Assembly: GCA_002753615.1 (NCBI GenBank)
Contig: PEAO01000015.1
Span: 1 to 38,914 of the forward strand
Source: Magnetococcales bacterium DCbin2
Lineage (GTDB): Bacteria; Pseudomonadota; Magnetococcia; Magnetococcales; UBA8363
Direction: 5' to 3'
DNA length: 38,914 nucleotides
The translations under genes and the position numbers were made by a program. The notes beneath the pieces were generated by a model. The model searched no databases. It was not told where the DNA came from and saw nothing but the letters and a program-made list of their open reading frames with translations. This document shows, in pieces, positions 8,611 to 16,436 of this stretch (position 1 is its first letter; the number at the start of each line of letters is the position of its first letter).

Positions 8611-10193
8611 GAATCGGATGCACCATCACCGTTGGAATGGGTCGGGAGACGCAGTGGTGCGGTGTAGGTTTGTGAGGTAAATACCTCAAAGGTTGCCCCC
8701 TGACGCCAAGCATCGGGAGGCAATCCCGCCTTTTGCGCCAAATGGTTCAAGGTTTCCTCCCGACTCCACCCTTGTTCCACCGCCACCTCGGGGAGGAAAA
8801 CCGCCCTTCGTCCCTGTTTACTCAACACCACCCCCTGACGCCCCACCTCAAAATTTTCCCAGGAGGCAATCGGACGCATCGGGCTTAACACACTCACCTC
8901 CAGTTCCATCCCATCGAGTTCGGAACTTGCGACCGGTTTAAAGCGACTGTCCCGGAGGGCGGCATGGGCGGCATTTTCCATGACCGCCTTGTACAGAGGC
9001 TGCACCGGCTGAAGTTGACCGATGCAACCGCGCAACCGTCCGCTCCGTTTCAGGGTGACGAATGCCCCAGAGGGTTCGCCGAAGCGTTCTTGTAATTCTT
9101 CCAGATCGGCCCCTTCTTCCAAAGTTTTGACAGCCCCCTGGCTCTGAACCGCCGCCATCACCGCAGTGATGGCCAGGGTGTGTAACCGTTTCATGTCATT
9201 TTTGGAAAGAACGCCCATTTCTGGTCCCATCTCCGCTAGGTTTTGGGTTGCATGAAAAGTCATGGCGACATAGCTTACCGAATGGGAAAAATCGCCGTTT
9301 TCCGAACCACTGGTCCGGTATTGCACCAGTCGGGGTTCAACCGGATGGCTGATGAGATTTAGCAGCACCATCACCGGACCAAACGCGCAGGCGGTAATGC
9401 CCGATTGTTGTTTATAATCCAGGAACCCTTGGGGATCGCGACTGAGAATTTTGGCCACTGCCCCCATGTCCAATGTTTTCAGATTATCGGCGATTTTGGC
9501 ATCTACGGGGAAAGGTTGATAGTTGAAATGATTGCCATAGTGGGTAAAATCGCCGGAGATGACGAGCAACGTTTTGTCGTCGCACAGGGGGCGCAAGGCT
9601 TCCGCCGCCTGGGCAAATCCCATGGCATCCATCTGCCCCACCAGGAGTGGCAGCAGTTGGAAACCCTGGGCCAGTACCGTTTGTAACAGCGGCAATTGAA
9701 TTTCGATACTGTGTTCCTGGTCATGGACTCCAGGGATGGTGTGAAACATGGGGTGGTTGGCCAACCGCGCCATGGCCCCGGCATCCAAGGGGATTTCCCC
9801 CAGGGGGGTACGAAAATGGGTCGCACGGGGCAAAACCAACCCCATGAAGCTTTTTTGGTGCGATGGTCCCAGGACGATCACCCGCTTGAAGGTTGCCCCT
9901 TTCAGGGGTTGGAGTCCCGCCAGGGCCGTTTCGCCGCTGAAACGATACCCGGCGTGGGGGAGGATGACCGCCCGTATGGGGGGTGATCCGGCTGCTTCGG
10001 TGACAGGTTTTGATCGGCCCTGCAACGTTGCGATCAACGTGGACAGTTCATCCGGTTGACCCGGATACCACGTCCCCGCCAACGCCGGCGGGCGGACCCG
10101 ACGTTCCACCCCCTGACTGGATCCTGTGATGATTGTCGCCATAAGGAACACTCCACAGATGATTGAAATGTTTTTCCACCCGTTCACCGCCAT
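8607..10193 (-). CDS. Exported MEMO (AmmeMemoRadiSam B)-AMMECR1 (AmmeMemoRadiSam A) fusion
   Basis: A 528-residue fusion. A hydrophobic N-terminal segment (about 7-27) looks like a signal peptide. The MEMO domain (about 33-310) keeps the putative metal ligands: His in LPHAGYRFSG, His in EHSIEIQLP and Cys in TACAFGP, plus the GDFTHYG stretch. The AMMECR1 domain (about 350-515) has the diagnostic LRGCIGQLQP motif, and ELEVSVLSP and VFLPEVA strands. MEMO is related to extradiol dioxygenases. These families usually accompany a radical-SAM protein, but none is in this window. The start at 10193 follows GGGGGAG. It overlaps SpmAB downstream by 4 bp. The signal peptide is unusual for these normally cytosolic domains. 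Confidence 0.92.
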   Translation of the reverse strand: MAVNGWKNISIICGVFLMATIITGSSQGVERRVRPPALAGTWYPGQPDELSTLIATLQGRSKPVTEAAGSPPIRAVILPHAGYRFSGETALAGLQPLKGATFKRVIVLGPSHQKSFMGLVLPRATHFRTPLGEIPLDAGAMARLANHPMFHTIPGVHDQEHSIEIQLPLLQTVLAQGFQLLPLLVGQMDAMGFAQAAEALRPLCDDKTLLVISGDFTHYGNHFNYQPFPVDAKIADNLKTLDMGAVAKILSRDPQGFLDYKQQSGITACAFGPVMVLLNLISHPVEPRLVQYRTSGSENGDFSHSVSYVAMTFHATQNLAEMGPEMGVLSKNDMKRLHTLAITAVMAAVQSQGAVKTLEEGADLEELQERFGEPSGAFVTLKRSGRLRGCIGQLQPVQPLYKAVMENAAHAALRDSRFKPVASSELDGMELEVSVLSPMRPIASWENFEVGRQGVVLSKQGRRAVFLPEVAVEQGWSREETLNHLAQKAGLPPDAWRQGATFEVFTSQTYTAPLRLPTHSNGDGASDS

Positions 10194-10215
10194 CTCCCCC
10201 GATCAACACGTCAAC

Positions 10216-10413
10216 TTACTGAATGGACTGAGCCTTTTCCATGGCCCGCATAATATGCGCCTTTGCGGCGTTCAAACGGGAACGGATCAGCGCGGCATCT
10301 TTGACTCCCCCGCGAGCATCCAGGGTGGACGCCTCCAGTTCATTGAGAATCAGCTTGGCCTTGCCCACCTGTTCCAGGAGTTCCTGTGCTGTTTTGGAGG
10401 GTGTTTTAGACAT
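10216..10413 (-). CDS. Small helical protein, first gene of MEMO operon
   Basis: A 65-residue, charged, coiled-coil-like protein (ELLEQVGKAKLILNELEAS...) with no membrane segment. The ATG at 10413 has AGG seven bases upstream. It ends 22 bp before the MEMO-AMMECR1 start in the same orientation, so it is likely the leading gene of the operon down to the HEPN gene. I do not recognise the family. Confidence 0.65.
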   Translation of the reverse strand: MSKTPSKTAQELLEQVGKAKLILNELEASTLDARGGVKDAALIRSRLNAAKAHIMRAMEKAQSIQ

Positions 10414-10556
10414 AAAAAAACCTGAAAAAAATCATGATCGAACCGTTTCTATTCTAAAGTCAAAACCGGGGTATGGAAACACTTTTTTGGTTTAAATTAT
10501 GCAGCACTGTCCTGGAACCTTCCCAATCGTTTGCCAATAATCGCAATGGACATCCC

Positions 10557-12566
10557 ATGGACAAAACCAGACTTGCGCAACTCTTCCAGCACGCCTCCCA
10601 GATTCATCGCGCCGGTGATCCCGCATCCGCCGAACCTATTTACCAGGAAATCATCCAGTTTTACCCCGATTTTGCCGACATTTGGCATCTTTGGGGTATC
10701 GCCGCCCAGGAAATGGGACATCATGAACAAGCCGTGGAACGTTTTGTCCGCGCCATCGGCATCGGTGGTGAACAAGCCGACAGTCTCCACTGTCTCGGTC
10801 GTTCCTATCAGGCCCTAGGTCGCCTTACCTCGGCTTTAAACTGCCTGAACCAAGCCCTGGAAAAATCTCCCGGCAATCCACACATCATGGCCAGCCTCGG
10901 CCTTTTGGCACAAGAGGAAAAAGCGTTTCAACGTGCCGAATCCTGGTATCTACAAGCCCTTTCCATTCAGGAAACATTTCCTCAGATTCATTTTAATCTT
11001 GGAACGCTTTGTCGGGAACAATCTCGGAATACCGAAGCCAAACACCATTTTCAACGGGCATTGGCTTTGGATCCTGGTCATTGGAAGGCCCATTTCAACC
11101 TTGGGTTGATCGCCCAACTTGACAACCAAACCCAGCAGGCCATCGACTACTATGAACAAGCCCTGCGATTAAAACCCGATTATTGGCGTGCCCACTGGGC
11201 GATGCTCCTGGTATTGCCTACCTGTTTTTCTGCCGAAGAAGAGATCATCCCCGCCCGAAATCGTTGGTTGGCGGGGGTGGAAGAGCTATCCCAAAATTTT
11301 CATCCGCAACAGGCCAAAGATTTGGAAGAAACCCGTCATGCCTGCGAATCCACCACCAATTTTCACCTGCACTATCAGGGACAAAACGATCTTTCAGCCC
11401 AAATAGCCCAGGGTCGGCTCATGACCCGGATAGCCCATTTGGTTTTTCCAGGCTATGACCAACCCCTCTCCTGCACAATCCCAAAAGCTGGGGAGAAGAT
11501 TCATGTGGCCTTTGTCTCCTCTTTTTTGCACGGCCATTCCATTTTCAAAACCCATTCGGGTTTTATCATTCATATGGACCACAAGCTATTTTTTGTGAGC
11601 GTATTTTATACCGGCACCATCCAGGATGAATCCCTCAAGCGTGTTCGGGAAGGGTCGGATGCTTTTCACGCCATCGGGGCACAGAGTCACCTTCTCATCG
11701 AGGCGATCCGTGTCGCCCGACCCGATATCCTGATCTATACCGATTTGGGGATGGATCCGATGTTGAATCTGGTATCCGCGTTGCGACTGGCCCCCATTCA
11801 GATCAATGCGGGTGGTCATCCCATCACCTCAGGGTTGGCCAATATGGACTATTTTCTCTCCAGCGATGCCATGGAACTCCCCCACGCCCAAGCGCATTAC
11901 AGCGAAACCCTTATTCGCCTGCCCAACTTGGCGCACTGCTATCCAACGCCCCGTTTCGAGAGGGCCGAACCCCCTGCCGGAAGCGAACGTCTTCCCGGCG
12001 ATGTTATTTATTGCAACCTGCAAAATTTGATCAAACTGCTACCCCGACATGACGGAATTTATCCCGCCATCGCCCGGGAAATTCCCAATGCCCGGTTTTG
12101 GTTTATTGTCCCGGGAGAAAACTTGGGGACAACCTTCCGAACACGCCTGGAACGGGCCTTTGGCAACCTTGGGCTGGACTATGAAACCCATTGCCGTTTT
12201 TTCCCTCCCTTGGGCCATTATCAATTTTTTGGATTGATCCAAGCGGCGGATATCATCCTCGATGGGATTGCCTGGTCGGGGAATAACTCCAGCATGGAGG
12301 CACTTGCTTTCGATAAACCCATTGTCACCCTGCCAGGGGAGACGTTTCGCAGCCGCCATACCTATGGCATTCTCACCCATTTGGGGATCACCGCCACCCA
12401 AGCACAGGATCTTGATCACTTCATCGCCATCGCCATCCGCCTGGGGAAGGACATCGCATTTCGCACCGAGGTTTCCCGAACCGTCGCTGCGGAAAAACAC
12501 CGTCTCTACAACGATCAGGAACCGGTCCGAGGTCTGGAAAAAGCATTGGTCGCGTTGGTGGGCTAG
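10557..12566 (+). CDS. TPR protein with O-GlcNAc transferase (SPINDLY)-like C-terminus
   Basis: A 669-residue protein. About six TPR units fill residues 5-240, with the repeated 'A...Y..AL...P....AHFNLG' pattern. After a linker (about 240-330), the C-terminal half resembles the GT41 OGT catalytic region. It has a sugar-nucleotide-binding-like segment with FWFIVPGE and a C-terminal DGIAWSGNNSSMEALAFDKPIVTLPG stretch, matching the 'T..EAL..G.PVVTL.G..F..R' motif of bacterial OGT/SPINDLY proteins. It may glycosylate proteins. The start at 10557 begins the first TPR cleanly; an upstream in-frame ATG at 10473 would add a tail without homology-like features. It is divergent from the MEMO operon. 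Confidence 0.85.
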   Translation: MDKTRLAQLFQHASQIHRAGDPASAEPIYQEIIQFYPDFADIWHLWGIAAQEMGHHEQAVERFVRAIGIGGEQADSLHCLGRSYQALGRLTSALNCLNQALEKSPGNPHIMASLGLLAQEEKAFQRAESWYLQALSIQETFPQIHFNLGTLCREQSRNTEAKHHFQRALALDPGHWKAHFNLGLIAQLDNQTQQAIDYYEQALRLKPDYWRAHWAMLLVLPTCFSAEEEIIPARNRWLAGVEELSQNFHPQQAKDLEETRHACESTTNFHLHYQGQNDLSAQIAQGRLMTRIAHLVFPGYDQPLSCTIPKAGEKIHVAFVSSFLHGHSIFKTHSGFIIHMDHKLFFVSVFYTGTIQDESLKRVREGSDAFHAIGAQSHLLIEAIRVARPDILIYTDLGMDPMLNLVSALRLAPIQINAGGHPITSGLANMDYFLSSDAMELPHAQAHYSETLIRLPNLAHCYPTPRFERAEPPAGSERLPGDVIYCNLQNLIKLLPRHDGIYPAIAREIPNARFWFIVPGENLGTTFRTRLERAFGNLGLDYETHCRFFPPLGHYQFFGLIQAADIILDGIAWSGNNSSMEALAFDKPIVTLPGETFRSRHTYGILTHLGITATQAQDLDHFIAIAIRLGKDIAFRTEVSRTVAAEKHRLYNDQEPVRGLEKALVALVG

Positions 12567-12992
12567 ACCCATTTTTTTCAATTTTTTTCAACGGCCAACC
12601 TCTTGATGGCATAAGCCAATTTGTCAATAGTCGTTCAGTATGGTACGCTACGACTGGGTAGCCTTGAGTATGCTGATGGGAGGCTGTTGACAGTTCTGTG
12701 GATATTCCAGACATTTGCGGGAATAAAAATTGTAACTATTAAATATTTTCAATGCTTTGCGCTAAAATATGAACGAGTAGCATTGTCGGGTTTTGGCATT
12801 ACTCGGAAAACGCTGTGAGGCCATAATTCTATAAACATATTCTTAAGGAGTGCGGAATGTTGGTGATGAAAGCGTCGTCAAAAAAGATGTGACATGCATT
12901 TAGAAACGTGACAACACCCTTCCTTGTGGGGTATTACGTGTGCCTAGTTGGCTCTGTTGCACTGGATAGGCACGACTGAAAGAAATTTAACC
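12567..12992. other. Intergenic region before the HExxH/SIR2 locus
   Basis: This 426-bp stretch has no convincing long gene. T-runs follow the OGT stop at 12567-12590 without a clear stem. A perfect TTGACA (12687-12692) has no matching -10 at 16-18 bp. The segment 12740-12900 is AT-richer and contains a mini-ORF with a strong Shine-Dalgarno (12857-12892). Promoter elements for the downstream locus probably lie here, but I cannot place them securely. Confidence 0.5.
12857..12892 (+). CDS. Possible 11-codon leader peptide
   Basis: The ATG at 12857 is preceded by AAGGAG at an ideal six-base spacing, and the reading frame MLVMKASSKKM stops after 11 codons. The ribosome-binding site is one of the strongest in the window. 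It could be a leader peptide for the downstream small ORF and HExxH gene, the remains of a decayed gene, or chance. Confidence 0.25.
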   Translation: MLVMKASSKKM

Positions 12993-13259
12993 ATGTGGAA
13001 ATTCAGCTACATTAATCTTGCAGTTCAACAACAACATCACGTTGGGGAACGGGATACCCGCTCTCTTGATATTAATGTCAAATCATCCACCGGCCACAGT
13101 ACCAAAGAATTGCAGACCGGTGGCACAAACACCGCTCCCCATGGCTCTTCGATGGGTTGTGTCGATACGGGAGACAATGCTGGGTTGAACGGGACTGCAC
13201 CGAAATACAACCGGTTGCAAGTAGATCCTGAGACCAAACAAACCCGTTTTGTCGAATAG
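12993..13259 (+). CDS. Small Gly/Asn/Thr-rich protein upstream of HExxH gene
   Basis: An 88-residue product from the ATG at 12993. The composition is rich in Gly, Thr, Asn, Ser and His, with no signal peptide, membrane span or known motif; it looks poorly structured. It precedes the 704-residue HExxH protein by only 27 bp in the same orientation. Position suggests a small partner, for example a substrate, inhibitor or sensor, for the peptidase-like protein. This is inference. The ribosome-binding site (GAAAGAAA) is weak, so coding status is uncertain. Confidence 0.45.
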   Translation: MWKFSYINLAVQQQHHVGERDTRSLDINVKSSTGHSTKELQTGGTNTAPHGSSMGCVDTGDNAGLNGTAPKYNRLQVDPETKQTRFVE

Positions 13260-13286
13260 CCTTCTTGGGTATGGGAAACTCAGCTC

Positions 13287-15401
13287 ATGAGAATGGCCAG
13301 TGAACCTGTTTTCCTCGCCCGGTGTTTGCTAGATGATGAAGAGTCCCAGAAACTACAAATTAACATAAGCAAGGATCTGACCGAAATTGTTTCGGGTTGG
13401 ACCCCAACTACCAGAGTCTCTCCAATCTGGGAACTTTTTCATGGAGGAGAACTGGAGAATTCAAATTGCCAGTTATCCATTGAGAACGGGTTCTATCTAT
13501 GCCTTCTTTGCCAAGTTTCGCCCCTGGTCCTGGTTGACAGTCTCCCTAGCTTAAGAAATACCGCGCAATTCTATATCGGACTTGGACTCTTCAATCTCAT
13601 TGTTACCGTTCAAGAGGAACGTGACGCGCGGGTTATAGAAGCGTGGTGCAACCAGCAGGAATTTTCTTGGGAAATATGGCAGATTGTCAATTGCCAAATC
13701 ATTCATGAAAAAAGATCATCTCCGAAGTGCCGGAACTTTCGTTGGGGGCCTACGTTTCCAGAAGGGGCCTTCGCTTCCGATCATCACGGAAGTGTGACTT
13801 TTTCTCTCCGAGAATATGTCACGCTCATGGCCCAGGCTCAGGCCCGATGTCGGCAGGCAACTCCGGGCTTTTCCTATGTTTTCGATGCAGTTGATGACTA
13901 TATTACCCAGGAGCTAAACTCTCATTTCCAGAGGCAAGCCGACAAACGCAAACATGAAGGTGTCTCCCATGTTCAGGCACTCCTTGTTTCCATCAATTCC
14001 GGGTTATCACGATTGACATCCCAGGCCTATTCCGGGTCAACGCCAATCTCCCTGACCGAATCGCACTATTGGTATCACTCTCTTCTGGGCATTGGCTCAG
14101 CCAACATTGCGCTGTTCTATCTGTCATGTTTCGTCGGAGATATTTTTAACCGGATCAACATACCAGGGCTTTTGGTCATCTGCGAAAGTATCAATGACAA
14201 TGAAATTTCCTGCCTGGGACTAACAGGTTGTTCCCAAGTTCCACATCTGATGAGCGAAGCGGATAGTAGCCCGATATTTACCAATGACAATCTGGAAAAA
14301 CTACAACAATTTGCCAAAACCCGAAACCTTGATGTACAAGAAGAATGGATACGAGCGAAAAGAAGTCTTGTGCCATCATTCTCTTCAAATAACGACGATC
14401 AACTTCAAAATCCGGATAAGCCTATTTATCCCATAACTTTTTTTAGTGGACGAGATGGATTCCGTAACCATCTGCTAAACCTGAGTGCCCCTTTAAACTC
14501 GGTTGGTGGCTGTAATTCCCTAAAATGGAGCCTTTTGACTATTACGCACGAAATTTGTCACTCCTTCATGTCTCCGATTATGGCTCTCATTTATCCCAAT
14601 CCTGGGCATTCTAAAGGGTCCATGAGCCTGAGTAGGCTCCTTCTCTCCCCGAGACCAAAGAACCTCCTCGACGCTTTGAGACAGCTAATGTTGAGAGTAC
14701 TGAACGCTCAGGACTTGGTTTATCAAAACCCCCGTGATCCAAACGCAGGGAGAAACATCAATCGGGACACCACCGATGATCAGATCCTGTTGATAGCAAC
14801 AAGATGGCACCGGGGTATCGAAGAACTTATGGTTCATCTCCTCGATTATCTTTACTTTTACCGAAGCGATTCTAAAGAATATGTTTATGGGATTTGGTCA
14901 ACTTGGAGTGTAATGCCCCATGTAAAAGATCGGGTAGAAGACTATGTGTTACGTACCATGACCGCTGTTCTCTCAAGCTATTGTTTTATAGACGATTCTG
15001 CTGTGGCTATGGAATCAACAAAAACAGATGTTTTGAAACACTTAAATGACTTGAAAGAAATGGAATTTCTCGATCAACACCAGTCACTTTTAACCGTAGC
15101 CATCGATTATATTCAAAACGAATGGGATCCCAAGATCCGTAACCAATTGATTGCATCAGTCCCTCTGATTAAAATAGCGCATGGTTTTCTTTTTTCCCGA
15201 GGCCTCCGAGAAGAATTCTGTAATGATACTCAAGAAACTTTTGAAAAGGGAATACTGAAAACATTAGCAATTAGCGATCCCCTGGCGTTTGTCCGAGAAC
15301 ATCAACAAAAGGAACAGTCTAAAGAAAGAGAATCCACTTGGCTGTTGTCCATTTTGTCACTTTGTTATTCAAAGATATCCATGACCGACAACCGCTTCTA
15401 G
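13287..15401 (+). CDS. Large protein with HExxH metallopeptidase-like motif, unknown family
   Basis: A 704-residue soluble protein that I cannot assign to a named family. The strongest signal is THEICHSF, with His421, Glu422 and His425 forming a classic HExxH zinc site in a hydrophobic helix (LLTITHEICHSFMSPIM). A later helix, GIEELMVHLLDY (Glu512/Glu513, His517), could provide the third ligand of a gluzincin-type site. The N-terminal about 250 residues are mixed alpha/beta, and a cysteine-containing segment (FYLCLLCQV) lies near residue 70. The stop is only 17 bp before the SIR2-family gene, so the two are almost certainly co-transcribed. Base composition is AT-richer than the flanking OGT and LplT-Aas genes, consistent with transfer. 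Likely role: sensor or processing protease in a defence module (inference). Confidence 0.8.
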   Translation: MRMASEPVFLARCLLDDEESQKLQINISKDLTEIVSGWTPTTRVSPIWELFHGGELENSNCQLSIENGFYLCLLCQVSPLVLVDSLPSLRNTAQFYIGLGLFNLIVTVQEERDARVIEAWCNQQEFSWEIWQIVNCQIIHEKRSSPKCRNFRWGPTFPEGAFASDHHGSVTFSLREYVTLMAQAQARCRQATPGFSYVFDAVDDYITQELNSHFQRQADKRKHEGVSHVQALLVSINSGLSRLTSQAYSGSTPISLTESHYWYHSLLGIGSANIALFYLSCFVGDIFNRINIPGLLVICESINDNEISCLGLTGCSQVPHLMSEADSSPIFTNDNLEKLQQFAKTRNLDVQEEWIRAKRSLVPSFSSNNDDQLQNPDKPIYPITFFSGRDGFRNHLLNLSAPLNSVGGCNSLKWSLLTITHEICHSFMSPIMALIYPNPGHSKGSMSLSRLLLSPRPKNLLDALRQLMLRVLNAQDLVYQNPRDPNAGRNINRDTTDDQILLIATRWHRGIEELMVHLLDYLYFYRSDSKEYVYGIWSTWSVMPHVKDRVEDYVLRTMTAVLSSYCFIDDSAVAMESTKTDVLKHLNDLKEMEFLDQHQSLLTVAIDYIQNEWDPKIRNQLIASVPLIKIAHGFLFSRGLREEFCNDTQETFEKGILKTLAISDPLAFVREHQQKEQSKERESTWLLSILSLCYSKISMTDNRF

Positions 15402-15418
15402 ACCGCGAGGAGATGAAC

Positions 15419-16345
15419 ATGCCCGTTGACATGAATCTCAGTGGCTACTGGCAATACCCTGACAATGTTATTCAATACCTGGGGAATCAACTCTACGAAG
15501 GTCGTCTGGCGATCATACTGGGGGCCGGACTCTCTGCCGGTGTTGGATTGCCAGACTGGAAGACATTGGTCGAAAATATGCTACAGAGCGGAAATACTGT
15601 CCTCAATACAGTCGAACCCATGGAGGCGCAAATCGAACGTTTCGGACTGACTCATTTTAAGAATGATCCTCCTGGATTTTTAAACCTAGTCCATCAATAT
15701 CTCTACTCTAAAAAAGGCCGTCTGGTGGATATCGGCTTTGGCCGTTTAAGCCGACAGCCTCTTCTCAGGGCCATCGGTGCCTTGGTCATGGCTTCCAGCC
15801 GTGGTCATGCCAATCAGATTATTACTCTGAATTTCGATAATATACTGGAGACCTATCTGCAATATTACGGTGTTACGGTCAATACAGTGTTTCGTCCCAA
15901 CCAATGGGTAGGCCGACATGATGTCACCGTGTTGCATCCCCATGGTTTCCTCCCTCAGAACTCCAAGCAACCACGCAGTAATGAGCTGATTTTTGATCAG
16001 ACCTCCTTTCTAAAAGCTATTGGGAATCCTGACCATCCATGGAATCAGCGGATTCAGTCCATTATCCGTACTCATACCTGCCTATGGATTGGGTTGTCCG
16101 GTAATGATCTACATCTTCAGCATTGGGCTCTCAACGCTAAGGATCACCATGCCGCCAGAGAGGATGACAGTGCCCAGTATCACGTTGTCTGGTTTACAAC
16201 CGATCAAACGAAAAAGGATGATCCCCTGTATACAGATGGAAAACGGATCTTTCCCTTCATTGTCGCAGACTGGCAGAATGATCTTCCCAAACGGTTGCTT
16301 GAAATCTGTCAATATGCGGCCCAACTCAGACACGCCATCCCATGA
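15419..16345 (+). CDS. SIR2-family protein, putative NAD-consuming effector
   Basis: A protein of about 308 residues with the SIR2-like fold of defence effectors. The nucleotide-binding GAGLSAG (Gly35 onward) follows a hydrophobic strand, LNFDN (Asn138-Asp140) matches the T/L-N-Y/F-D motif, and HPHG (catalytic-type His175, Gly176) is present. IGLSGNDLHL near residue 225 matches the later conserved G-S/Y-D strand. Such proteins in Thoeris, SIR2-HerA and SIR2-Ago systems hydrolyse NAD+ and cause abortive infection. The start at 15419 is chosen because GAGGAG lies six bases upstream; ATG 15413 touches that site. It sits 17 bp after the HExxH gene, an association I do not recognise from described systems. 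Confidence 0.88.
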   Translation: MPVDMNLSGYWQYPDNVIQYLGNQLYEGRLAIILGAGLSAGVGLPDWKTLVENMLQSGNTVLNTVEPMEAQIERFGLTHFKNDPPGFLNLVHQYLYSKKGRLVDIGFGRLSRQPLLRAIGALVMASSRGHANQIITLNFDNILETYLQYYGVTVNTVFRPNQWVGRHDVTVLHPHGFLPQNSKQPRSNELIFDQTSFLKAIGNPDHPWNQRIQSIIRTHTCLWIGLSGNDLHLQHWALNAKDHHAAREDDSAQYHVVWFTTDQTKKDDPLYTDGKRIFPFIVADWQNDLPKRLLEICQYAAQLRHAIP

Positions 16346-16436
16346 GCGATCCTTCCTAGTCAAAACACGACCCGTTTACGCTTCCACAGAGCATACATAT
16401 TGACCGGCATTTCCCCTCTCGTTGAAACCTCACCCC

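Noticed and set aside
7940-8713. Long alternative frames opposite and within the SpmAB-like gene
   Set aside because: His/Arg/Pro- or Gly/Gln-rich shadow translations of a GC-rich gene whose real frame has conserved motifs.
12621-12818. 65-codon plus-strand open frame after the OGT-like gene
   Set aside because: No Shine-Dalgarno, no domain and an implausible composition; better explained as intergenic DNA.
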